A stretch of 64,000 nucleotides of DNA from the NCBI GenBank assembly GCA_903813345.2, contig CAIIXF020000007.1, positions 25,407,564 through 25,471,563 on the forward strand, in the 5' to 3' direction. This document shows, one piece after another, positions 39,667-51,900 of this stretch (positions are counted from its first letter, which is position 1; each line of letters opens with the position of its first letter). The notes under the pieces were generated by a model. That model saw nothing but the letters and a program-made list of their open reading frames with translations. It searched no databases and was not told the DNA's origin. Position numbers and translations under genes: made by a program. Source of the stretch: Owenia fusiformis (lineage: Eukaryota > Annelida > Polychaeta > Sabellida > Oweniidae).

Positions 39667-41236
39667 TGTAATTTATTAGATGTAGTTTTAACACGTTTTG
39701 AACAACACCAACTGTTTTTGTCTAAATAGGGTTGGGGGAGATTTGTTGTTTTTATTCCAACCACATGGTCTTGAATTTGACCAAGCTACTGTATGGTTGC
39801 TTAAGTTGTGCAGGCATACATTGGGGTTAATTGAAGTTGATCCTTGCTACTGTATGTAGATATTTATCCGATGGATACTTAATATATATGAGGATAAAGA
39901 CACAAGATAATATTGGTATGCCTATGCCACTAAAATCGTATCCGACTCATATGACGTCTTGAAAATAGTATCCGTCGGGTACGATTTTTCATTAGTTTTG
40001 AATTTGGCGCCAAATAACTTGATCTGGAACAATATAGTTCCAAGGTTTCATCAGCAAAAATGAGTTAATTTTTTTCATGCAATCATTTTGTAAAAATAAG
40101 TTCACAGAAAATATAATTTAAAAAAATTAGAAAAGAAAGTTTCATAGGTCAAATTTCCATACAAAATAGCGACCATAGGATAAATATGATATCCTATGAT
40201 TTTCGGGCTTTCATTTTTATCCACTTTTAGATCGCCGATCTCAACTTATTCGTTAGTTTGTTTTCTAGTTTAGGTATCATATCCGTGTCCTCTTATATTT
40301 TGATACTTCTCTGCCATGTTATTTTCCATTCTGATACTCATAGCATCTTTCTGTTTCACCTGAGGGCTGAGAAGAAATGAGATGTCATGGTATATCATGA
40401 TGGTTATTTTCGGAAAAATTAACATGGCTGAAACTCCCTAAATTACTGCACATGATACATTACTATCTGAAATATACAAAAGTTAGGATGAATATAAATG
40501 TTTCTATTTACATTACATAAACTGTTTTAATATGCTCATTTGATTGCTCGTTTTTTAAATTCAAAGTAGTCACAAACATTTCTGTTTTGACTATAGGCTA
40601 TGTACAAAAAGGTAATGCAAAATTAGTCGAGATGTTGGTTAACAAACTTTGATAAACCTAACAACGCAAAAAGCACTCATTTTTGAGAACGATCGGCCTA
40701 CTTTAAAAAATGATGCCAAAAATATTATTATTTTGATCGAAAATGATTATTGAAAATTTAGATCTAGATAATGATTTTCTCTTTCGCAATCCGAACGAAA
40801 TTTTATTTCGAATTTTTACGCGCTCGTAATTCTAATGTAACCTACAATGCATATGTGGTGTCTCTCAATAGAAAAATTTTGCTCGGGAAGTTCAAAATCA
40901 GACATCTAGCATTCAGTAGGAATCCTACTGTAGGATTGCGTCTGCGACTTCTAGAGAAGGCAAGTAATTTAGTATTTAGCAAATATTTAATTTGGCAAGT
41001 CAAAATACCAATATTTCTTACGGAACGTGTTATGGTTTTAGATCAAAGTCAAATCAAATTTTTCAAGCCCGATTTCTTTTCGTCAATAGATCTAATCCTG
41101 GGCTTTCAACAAGATAAGGAATCAGATTGCAAAGTGAATTAATGTTTCTGATCAATTTTTCAGCATAATATTTTTTTGGAAATCCCCCGTTCGAAGCTCC
41201 GTGATCTTCCCCAAATTGTGATCCCACCCTATGTCC

Positions 41237-42098
41237 TAACCAAACTCGTCTGGCCAAGTTATCTACTCCTGACATCGTAGATCTGGGCCAGACGAGGTCC
41301 AGTGCAAAAATGGGGTATTTACTCCGGAAAAAACACACTGGTTTTTCAATGTATAATACGTGCTGATAAATGAATAAACATCATAAAAGTCACTTACGTG
41401 TTTGTTCCTTGTATCAAACTTTGTATTTATATTAGGTTTCCATCGCTGGATGACGGCTAATAAATAAGAACGAAACGATTAAACGCAGCAAAAAGAGAAA
41501 TTCTTCTGCAATCTGTTCGTGATCTCGTAGAATATTGAGAAGTCTCAGCTGCATATTTCGTTCAGTACTACATTCGGTCAGTTCAACAAATTGAAAAATC
41601 GTATTTTAATGTCCACTATATTTCTTTCCAGTCTAAATACAACACAGATACGTCTGTTTTATAAAGTAATCTACATTTTGATAACAAATCTGCTGAACAA
41701 ATCGTAATATTTGGAATGTATTGATTCCCGGGAAATGTATTTTCGTTCCATGAAAGTTTAAAAATTATCGCGTCACACTCGTGTTACGTCACATCACGTG
41801 ACTTTATTCAGTGCAGAGAACTGACGAAATATTGATGAAATGTTGTTCCAATTTCAACATCAAAATAACAAACTAAACACCACATTTACGTGTAAGTTAT
41901 GTACTCTTTATTTCAAATAAATACTTGGGTTTACATGTAGCCCGATGTTTTGGTTGGATGGCTGATAGGGAATGAATAATAAGTGATGATTCAGCGACAT
42001 GTTTTTTCCTGAGTAAATCCCCCCTTTTTGCATTGGACCTCGTCTGGCCCAGATCTACGATATCGAGAGTAGATAACTGGGCCAGACGGGTTTGGTTA
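41237..42098. mobile_element. 862-bp non-autonomous element with 9-bp target duplication
   Basis: TAACCAAACTCGTCTGGCC at the left is mirrored by GGGCCAGACGGGTTTGGTTA at the right, and the inverted match runs about 100 bases to TGTTTTTTCC. The flanks CCTATGTCC at 41228-41236 and 42099-42107 are a perfect 9-bp duplication, as made by Mutator-type transposases. Each terminal repeat is itself a hairpin (CGTCTGGCC against GGGCCAGACG). There is no transposase. The Mutator assignment is inferred from the 9-bp duplication and the long repeats only. Confidence 0.8.
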
Positions 42099-42616
42099 CC
42101 TATGTCCTAGGTTGGCGGTTGCCAAATCTTTGGAGAGAAGTGTAACTTTTCTATGACACGTTTTTAAAAAAAAGTCTTGTGTTCACAAAAACATATATAA
42201 ATTTATTTACTGGTCATATAGCCTACACTTTTCAAATTGAAAAGTGAATTAATTTTTCTCAGATGACTAACAAAGATACAGCCATCTTTACCCCATGCAA
42301 GATATTGCCATCTTTCATCCTAAAAAGTCACACGTGCAAGATGAGACATCACTGGTCTATAAACATCAACAACATGGCAACGGACACACCGTTGCTATCC
42401 GTATCCATGCTAATTCTACAAAACTAAGTTGTGACGTCATAACAATGTAGCTTTGTTGCCACGTGTATCTATGTATTTTCTTCAATATTGTTATGACGTC
42501 ATAACAATTGAAAGTTGAAGTTCAATTAATTTGAAGCTATTTTTCACTCAGTTTTATGATAAAATGGTGAAAATATGGCATACTACAGAGCAGAGACATG
42601 TAAAAAACGTTCTTGT

Positions 42617-42741
42617 ACTTGTACCTATGCAATATCGTCCATTCTTGACTAGCTTTGATAATGTTTCTTTATCTCGTCTTCGACCCGATAAAGAAGAATT
42701 ATCAAAGCTCATCAAGAATGGACGATCTTGCACAGGTACTC
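42617..42741. repeat. near-perfect 125-bp hairpin
   Basis: CGTCCATTCTTGACTAGCTT at the left is mirrored by AAGCTCATCAAGAATGGACG at the right, with TTCTTTATC and GATAAAGAA at the centre. Probably a small MITE. Confidence 0.65.
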
Positions 42742-44477
42742 ATATAAGAACCTCTATTTCTTATGATTCTGATAAACTTTTTTTGGAAATCCTGACTTGG
42801 GGTTTGATCTAACCCACCTAACCCCCGGTGCCAACGGCTATGGGAAGTGCCATTCAAAATGGCTGATTAGGTAAATTAATTTGCATATTTGTAACAATCC
42901 CCTAGCTTTATTTCCACTTGACAATATATTATGTTACTTTTTGTAGCATTTAATTGTACCTTACTACTTAATTGAATTGTTGCTACGTTGATTTTTGGGA
43001 AGTGAAGCTTCCTAGAATTGATAATTTTGTGCAGAAAATTTCCTGTTTTTTCCCACACGAGAGACATGATGATATATAGACTGAATTCTCAAGATTCGGT
43101 CTATTGGATATAGACTACTATGGAATAGGCTTGTCACATTTGTTTGTTTTTAAATACCCCAAAGTCACATTTAGTCACATTTTTAGGGGACAGGTCGCCT
43201 TATCACATACCCCTTGAGGAACCCCTTTATTAGCTTATATATGGCAAATCATTAGGCAACTGCCAAGTTGTCAAATTATGTGATTGTGATTCAAAGATAT
43301 GATGAATCGCATAAACTATGATGTCAGTCACATACCCCATCAAATATCACTGTTGATTCTATATTAATATTTGAAGTCATTAACATGTTTACCTAACCAA
43401 CATTAAAACAAGCGTTCGGCATCGAATTTAGCACACTTTCTTTCAATTTCTTTATCTGGCTTGTTGGACCTATGCTTTGGCGTTGCCATTGTTCTGGTTA
43501 TTCCCCTGGGGCGCCCTCGGGTCATTATACATTACAATGCACCCATATGCCTTTATTTATGGATCTGTCTTCTGTCTAGTCGTAAAATAAAGCCGGAATT
43601 GTAGAAATGTTAATAATTAGAGCTATTTTGAGATTTAAAAATCTTTAAAATTGAACCCTTCAATGACTGTATCATGTCCCATGTAGGTGGGTAGGGTGGT
43701 ATCTCTGGGAGAATGTTTCTTGTGATGTTTAGAAGTGATAGAGGTAAGCAATATATGTGTACCTATCTAGTGCTGTTCAATTTCTCCTTTTGAAATATAA
43801 TGCTGCTTCCTATGCAGTGCGCACAGACCAGAATCGAAGAAATGGTCTTGGTACGAGATAAGAGAATTAGAGTGCAATGTAAACTATACCCTCCAGTCTG
43901 ATATTATTTTTGGTTGGAAATATTCAGACGTAACCTGTCTTATGTTAATGTTGGTGTTAATTACTGCAATTACCACACGACAGAGAATAAGAGTAACAGA
44001 CTGAGTTCTAAGTTCTAACTCAGTCTGTTGGATACAGACTAGTGCAATGGGAAGGGTCTGCATTCTGTTCTGTACAGACTCTGTACTCTTATTGGGAATA
44101 CTTAGGCCTGGTATGATATAAGGCAAGGATTATCTCTTCATCAAGAAGTGTAGATGAAGCTCTCTTTTGAAAGAGTGAAACTATTGAAAAGTGTAAATGC
44201 TGAAACACTACAGTTAAGCTGTAAATCATTAGTTATTCAGATAACCTCTAAAGTATAGAATCAGAATATAATTCAGACAGGATGTAGATTGAAATTTATG
44301 AATGATGGAGTACACAGTTGGAAATCAATGATATATTCATTATCATGATCGTGATCATTGTCACAATTTCCTATGAGTTTCTTTTTATATTTGCCTACCA
44401 GGGTGGAGCTGTAAGTCAAGAGAAGGGGGTGGCAAATCTGATAAATTGGGCCGAATTTCTGAAGAATTTCATTGGGG

Positions 44478-44533
44478 CCGGGGGGGGGGGGGTATCTAAG
44501 GGAGGGAGGGAGAAGGGGGGGGGGGGGGGGTCG
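44478..44533. repeat. poly-G / purine tract
   Basis: Runs of about 10 and 12-13 G lie in a G/A-only stretch. Similar tracts lie at 19321-19330 and about 51404-51425. They could form quadruplexes or be assembly-sensitive. Confidence 0.8.
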
Positions 44534-45015
44534 GCGGGCCCCTAGCCCCACCCCCATATCTGCCTCTCTACTTACTGTTAGATCTGGAGGGATGGAGAGG
44601 AAGGAGTTCTATTCTGTCCTCGTTTTCAAACATTGTTTTAAAACACATTTCCATATGTATATTTTTAGATATTTAATTCAGAGCCGATCAATTGCTGCAG
44701 CTGATTATACCAGCATATTATAGTCTTCAATATAACATTGATACATTTCTCTGAGCATAAATACATACAGTACATATGTAGATAGAGAGTGGAAGTTGCA
44801 GTGGCTGGATATATATTGTTTGCAAAAGAGTTGGATGAAAATCTGGATTCAGTTATAACTTCATTAATAGCAACTTAAAGGCCTTGTGTAAAGTTTCAAA
44901 AGATAGTTTAATCATTCAATTATTACTTTCCATGGCTTGTATAGAAACATTTTGATATCAGCATTAAGACTATGATACAATTCAAAATGATTTAAACTTT
45001 ATATGGGGCCTTTAA

Positions 45016-45419
45016 GGTTCAGCTGGAAAGTAACATTTTGGTAAAAAATTGCTATACCTGCACATGTTATTTTCTGGTACATAATTAAGTATGAAGGCAT
45101 GTGTGTATTTCCTTGCTTTTTTCAGGAAAGTATCATTACTCTGTCTACTTTTAGTAAACCTGGAAACAGGTCAATGGTAGCTCCTGTGTTGTCTGGAAAC
45201 TTTGAAAGAAAATTTGGAAAAACAGGAAGTGTGAAATATCAGAATTCCCTGGAGTTCCCTTTGAACGCCTACCAGATATTCTAAAAGAAGACAATGTAAT
45301 GATACTTTCCTGAAAAAAGCAAGAAAATTGATACATGCCTTCATACTTTATTTTGTACCAGAAAATAACATGTGCAGGTATAGCAATTTTTTACCAAAAT
45401 GTTACTTTCCAGCTGTACC
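45016..45419. mobile_element. palindromic MITE with TTAA target sites, copy 1
   Basis: GGTTCAGCTGGAAAGTAAC at the left is mirrored by GTTACTTTCCAGCTGTACC, with inverted repeats of about 110 bases. TTAA flanks both ends (45012-45015 and 45420-45423), the signature of piggyBac-type transposition. A second copy is at 48288-48691 in the same orientation. Confidence 0.8.
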
Positions 45420-45861
45420 TTAAATAGGAGGATTTTAGCTTTGTGATTTTATTAGGCACTGTGATATTTAAGGACAACACTATAGACAGTTGATATTCAA
45501 GGCATATAAAAAAAGTCACAGCGGTATTCAATGATACAGGTAGAAGATGCATCCCCAGTGTACAATTGCTTTTATAAAACTCTAATAAAATAGACATTTT
45601 CCCAAACAACAGCAGCTGATAGGTCTTATAAGTATTTGTCATTGAGACAGCATGAGGTAACCTACTCTCCAGGAAGCATTTGTTAATGTGGTTACATTGG
45701 GCAATTATAAACTGAAGACAGCTAAGAAAGTTAATGACCATATTCACTTGGGTTAGCTTCTAGAATCCTAAATGTTCTGAGCAATTCTTTATTACTACAC
45801 AGGGTAATGGAGCTAGCTTGAGCCACGTCCCAGTAGCCAAACCACCACCCAAGTACACATC

Positions 45862-45967
45862 ATGCCTCCTGGTGTCAAGAAGAAACGTTCGAAGATGTCT
45901 CGAGACAAGGATTATGAGGCAAAGGCAAGACTTATGGATAGTGACAGTGAGGAAGAGATTTGGTCAC
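45862..45967 (+). CDS. first coding exon of the M13 peptidase
   Basis: The ATG at 45862 opens a basic then acidic stretch ([12 protein letters not shown] ... [10 protein letters not shown]) that ends in phase 1 at GTAAGT. The next exon has its own ATG at 49584 ([10 protein letters not shown]), so a transcript starting later could give a shorter cytoplasmic tail, as known for ECE1 isoforms. Non-coding 5' exons were not identified. Confidence 0.7.
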
Positions 45968-48900
45968 GTAAGTTTTCAATAATTTCTAAACATTGTAATG
46001 TACTATACACCAAGGCTTAGATTCATGACTCTGGACCCCTCCCCATTAACTACTTCAACAACCGTTGTTGAAGTAGAGAAGGGGAGGGGTTTTGAAGCAA
46101 TGCTAAAGCTGAAAGGATGTATATAACTACTTGGAAAACAATAAAAATGAGTTTTTTGAAGAATATCATCAGTTAGATTCATTTTCATCAATTAAATGCA
46201 ATAAAAACGCTTTCGTTATCCAATCATATGTGAAAGTACTCTAATAACGAAATGAAAGTATTTGGCCGTTGATAGGAATTGTATAGCTATATACAACCTT
46301 TAAGGTGACAAGTAGTAATTACTACATATAGTTGAAGCTCTTTTGAAAAAGCAAAATTTCATGAATTAAATTTTGGATGTATGATATTCGTCCCACCTCA
46401 ATATTCGAAATTTATTTATTACTTATTTTTTTACCATACATCAGTAGTTTGATATGCTCCCTTATGCCTAAATTGTTTGAATGAGAGTTGTTTGTGTGTA
46501 TGTGGTTTTGTTTGTCTCATGTTTGAATCAAGTGTGCTATTGCAGAATAACTCTTGTTCTTGCTTGTGTAGATTATGAGCTTTTGCCTGATATATTCAAG
46601 TACAGAACTTTTACCTCATGGTACATGTTATTAAAGGGAAAATGATTTTTAAGGGAAAATGATTTTTAATCTCCGGTTGATCAGAGAATTGTTAGGAAAA
46701 TCGAGGAAAATGATTTTTGACAATTGTAAATTATAGTAGATTGCTCCAAGGCTCTGATTAAATGATTAAGAATAAAATTAAAAAATGATGAATAAAACAT
46801 AAGATTAAAAATGGTTTTGATTAATTCTAACAATTATGGCAATATACAGGGTAACTCCACAAAATGCGACACAATGTGACTGCTTAATTTTGGAATAGCT
46901 TTCTTAATTAGGATGGAATGTTCTGGTCTAGATATCTAGTGTTCAGTTGAGCAAACAATGGTGGATGTCAATGTTAGCGACACTACTGTTTGCATTGAAC
47001 ATTCCCTGTAGTGAAAAATATTCCAGAAAATTATATCAAAATTGAGAGTTAAGGTGCTATGGAAGTTAACAGGAAATGACAAAACAGGAAGTGACAAAAG
47101 CCATGCTGGATTTTGAAAATTTTTTGAACCAAGATAACAGAGTTCTGTTTGGACCTCCAGTCAGTTTAACTAGTTCCACATATCATTTACATGACCGGGA
47201 ACACAACGGAAATGGTCAGAATGACCATAAATATGATGAAATAACCTTTTCAGCCCTCTGAAAATGTGCCGGAAAAACAGCTAAGAGTAGCTGCTCAGGA
47301 AAGGTCACTGAACAGAATCTTTTGACTTTTTCAGAAAATCTGCCCAATATATTGCTTAAAATGATACAATTTAAAAAAATTTGATATCATTCTTAGAAAA
47401 AGAAAAAAATGAAAAAAACTGAATTGAAAATCGATCGATTTACCTTTTTACTACAGTCATTATTGTTTCAGACAATTTTTTAAAATTTCAAAGATTGTAT
47501 CATTTGGAGCAATATATTGGACACGTTTTCTGAAAAAATCGAAAGATTCTGTTCAGTGAATTTTCCTGAGCACCTACTTTTAGCTATTTTTCAGTCACAT
47601 TTTCAGAGGGCTGAAAAGGTTATTTCATCATTTTTATAGTCATTCTGACCATTTCCATTGTGTTCCCAGTCATGTAAATGATATGTGGAACTAGTAAAAC
47701 TGACTAGAGGTCCAAACAGAACTCTGATATCTTGCTTCAAAAAATTTTCAAAATCCAGCATGGCTTTGTCACTTCCTGTTTTGTCATTTCCTGTTAACTT
47801 CCATGGCACCTTAAGGTCACATGTGACTCTATTGAGAATTGATCATTACCTTAATCTCGAGAATTAAATTGTTGCATTTTTGGTATCACCCTGTATACAT
47901 CATGGTATATTGTATTGAAACTACTGTATCAGTTGTACATATTCACATTAATTCTATCAATAAAGCTTCCATACAAATATTGTTAGGTTTAAACTTGCTT
48001 TATGATACTAAAATATAAAGCCATTCAAGTGAATAGTTTCTCACAGTAAACTTGTATTGAACTTGAATGAACTGTGCTGGCTAAGCCATTGACTACAAAT
48101 ACGTATGTGTAGGGGACCATGTATGTGCACAGTTGTTTGCTGGCAAAAACTTTGATTATGTCAAAATGGGTCAAAAGTAGACATTTATATAAAAGGATGT
48201 AGTAACATCATCTAATCTGGAAAGAGAATTACATTTACATGTGCATTTAGAAATAGGTGAGTTTGATTATACTAGGCAATATACTAAGGTACAGCTGGAA
48301 AGTAACATTTTGGTAAAAAATTGCTATACCTGCACATGTTATTTTCTGGTACAAAATTAAGTATGAAGGCATGTGTGTATTTTCTTGCTTTTTTCAAGAA
48401 AGTATCTTGACACTATCTACTTTTAGTAAACCTGGAAACAGGTCAATGGTAGCTCCTGTGTTGTCTGGAAACTTTGAAAGAAAATTTGGAAAAACAGAAA
48501 GTGTGAAATATCAGAATTTCCTGGAGTTCCCATTGAACCCCTGCCAGATATTCTAAAAGAAGACAATGTAATGATACTTTTCTGAAAAAAGCAAGGAAAT
48601 TGACACATGGCTTCATACTCTATTTTGCACCAGAAAATAACATGTGCAGGTATAGCAATTTTTTACCAAAATGTTACTTTCCAGCTGAACCTTAATGAAA
48701 AAGAGGTAAATAAAATAGATTACTTTTATATTGAACACAATTTTAATACAAAATTAAAGTCCATTTCACTGTTTAACTGCGTCAGTTAAAGCTAAAAAAT
48801 AAGAAATCAAAATATCATTTTGCAATCATATATGGAAAAATATATTCCCATTGTACATGAATGACATTTGTATATCTTGGATTGCTTCTAGTTTGGCTTA

Positions 48901-51900
48901 TAAAGTGTGTGGCCTCTTATATTTGGATGCTTCTCTGCCATGTTATTTTCAATAAGATTAACATGGCTGAAATTCTTCAAATTACAAGACGGCACAGGCT
49001 TATTACACAAAAAACTAAAAAATCTGAAATATACAAATGTCATTCATGTACATTATGAATATACTTTTCCATATATTATTGCACAATGGTCTTCCAATTT
49101 CTTATTTTTGCCATTCTACTGACGCAATGAAGCAGTGAAATGGACTCTACAAAGCAGTAGCTTTCAATGAACATTTGAAATGAAGGTTTAAACAATACTA
49201 ATACATATCAAACTCACTGAATTATTAGCTTGATTTGGATAATTGGATAATTGCATATTGGTTTTATGAAACTACATGTATTTGATATTTTTATAACTGC
49301 ATATAGTTGGATATCAACAAGTCGGGGCCTTGATCTGCTTGGACGTATATATGTATATGATCTGAATGCTATAATTTCTTGATTTCAAGACAAACCATTA
49401 AGCTGATTGAAATGTAAGCAGATGGTTATCATACATATCATAACTTGATAGCAGAAAAATAGCAGCAATAACATGTACCTTACCATGTATCTGATTGTCT
49501 GAGTTCAATTTAGGAATAGCAAAAACAACTAATGAAGCTTAAACATTGGCTTGTCCTAATTCTCGCAAGTTGATATTGAGAAAATGTCACGGAGTGGGTC
49601 AGTCGACAAAATGAGAGTGAGGCTGGGGTCGGAAGGATACAAAACAATCAGCGACGGCAAGGATGCTGATAAAGACCTTGAAATAGAAGAAGGTAAAAAC
49701 CTGAAATAATGAAATCCCGAGAGTATTCCAAGAATAAAATGCATGAGTCAAAAGTTTATGTTAGACCCCCAATGCAGGGAGGGTCAGGAATTGGACATGC
49801 ATTATTGTCCCAGGGGTCGCTTTTGCTAACCTGGAAATTTCATTGTATATCAATGGTATTCATAGGGGTCCCTGACAGTCAGGGTAAAGGTAAACCTTAG
49901 ACAAAGTTAATATCCTGACTTGTTAGACAAAGTTAATATTCTGACTTGTTACAAAGTTAATCTTCTACTATCAGTAATCTTCTACTATCAGTAAACAATT
50001 ATGTGAACTCACTATAGTGATTAATTAAATAGGTAACTGTCATTTAAAGATACATTTGTACAAAAATGACAAATTAAAGTATGACAGGGACAGCATACAT
50101 GTACATGTACAATTATTATACATCAACTATCAAAGCAAATTATAAAGTAACATTGTTGTTTTTAATGTAACAAAAATCAGGAGTTTGAAGAATGCATTAT
50201 GCAAAGAATGACTCGGAGTGTAATTCAATGTATTTTAATTCAAATATTTTGGTTACAGTTTGGAACAAAATAAATGACAGGTGGATTTTCTATCACCATA
50301 TCCAAACCATGTGGTTTTGAAAGTCCTATAGTCTCAAATATTGTCTAGATACAAATTCCTTAAAATTTGTATATTTTACATTTTGTATACTCTCATCCAC
50401 TGAAAATTCTCTTTTTAACATGGGAAATCCTCACATCAGAAAATCCATGTGTCATTATGTTTGTTCCAAACTGTAAATACTGTATCTACCATATTACATG
50501 TAAACATAGAAAAATGTGAAAAATAAAATTTTTCATAAGTAATTATAATCATGAAAATTATAATAATGCAGATCTTAACCTTAAAGAATTCTTAGAGTTT
50601 ACTTTTGAATGACAATTATTATAGAATGACAGGTAAGTGAGACTGTATGGATGAATGCTAGAATGTCTGAATGAATGACAGTCCATGCGTGTTAGAGAAT
50701 TGTAGTTAAATGAATGGCAAAAGTGTATGAAACTGTGACAAGATGTTTCAAGGTTCCAAAAATGACAAGAATACATTAAACACGATAAGAATATTTAAAG
50801 TTTTAAGTTAGCATCTTAATAATGGTTAGGTTTAAAGTTTGCCAAACAGTATATTTGTATTATATTATATTGTATTGTATTGTATTGTATAGTATTGCAT
50901 CACATTGCATTGCATTGTATTGTATTGTATTGTATTGTATTGCACCACATTGTATTGTATTGTACAGTTTATTGTATAATTAAGTGTTCATCTATAAGAT
51001 CATGATTTCATTGAGCTACAATGCAGCATTATCTGATAGAATGAAACATTTGTGCCAGTATAAATATACTAAAAGACATTAAATGTAAATACAGCACCTC
51101 ATAACATTCCAAGGTGTAATAAACGATTTGGTGCCAAATAACAGAAATTACTTGAGTTGAAATGATAATTAAATCTTTTTATTGCAGATAAATCTAAAAA
51201 GAAGCCAAGTAAGATAGGATGCAGTAGTACAGAGCAACAGTTGGTTGTTGTACTTATCGTGTGTATATTCATCATATTAGCCATGGGAGTCTTCCTCTTG
51301 TACCAGCAATTCAAAGTCAAATCCATGGAGCAGGTAAGGCTAATTGAAGGTCCTTTAGGCCAGGCAACAGAATATCGAGTTTGAGTAAACCTGCCATCTC
51401 CAGCGGGGGGGGGGGGGGGGGGGGGTTCAACCCCCTGGTTATGGGCCTGCCAGGGTATAAGAAAATGTCAAGGCTGGCAACTAGTGACAAGGCAAACTGT
51501 AATTGAAGAAAATGATATTTGCTAGAAGAATTTCACAGTGTCATTTGAAAGAATGTCTGAACTAATATTTTTCTGTAAAAGTACCATTATACTTGGCTAT
51601 AATCCCATAAATGCAAAGTGTATGTGATTAATTGTACTTAATGCTTAGGATCAAATCAATATGTAGCAATAATGTTGACTAGAGCAGGTGTATAAACGGG
51701 ACAACTCTACCAGTATTACTTTTCTCAGTTTTCTGTTAAACATAAAAGTGATGTGTGGGTTTTAAATCTCATTTACTTGCTGGAATTTTATCTTCAAATC
51801 TAAAACAGTAGAAGGCTCTATGATTGATTCAATGATTTACGAAATTTTAACAGCCCATAAATGGTAGAATTTTTATAACGACACCCAGAGGGAACTTTTT

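Larger units (their letters stand above)
39667..45861. other. repeat-rich intergenic stretch
   Basis: No gene was recognised. It contains the 9-bp-TSD element (41237-42098), a hairpin at 42617-42741, G tracts at 44478-44533, a TTAA MITE (45016-45419) and a degenerate repeat at about 40270-40490 related to 48880-49050. The open frame at 40771-41142 (123 codons) has no recognisable feature. Two TGACGTCA (CRE-like) sites occur near 42431 and 42494. Confidence 0.55.
45968..49569. other. first intron of the M13 peptidase gene
   Basis: It is 3.6 kb and filled by the large foldback element (46847-47893), a TTAA MITE (48288-48691) and a smaller palindrome (48826-49080). No exon was recognised. Confidence 0.7.

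Noticed and set aside
40771-41142. Plus-strand open frame of 123 codons
   Set aside because: No recognisable domain, splice context or promoter in AT-rich intergenic DNA; could be chance.
45099-45336. Similar small frames on both strands, repeated at 48371-48608
   Set aside because: They arise from the palindromic TTAA MITE and are not genes.
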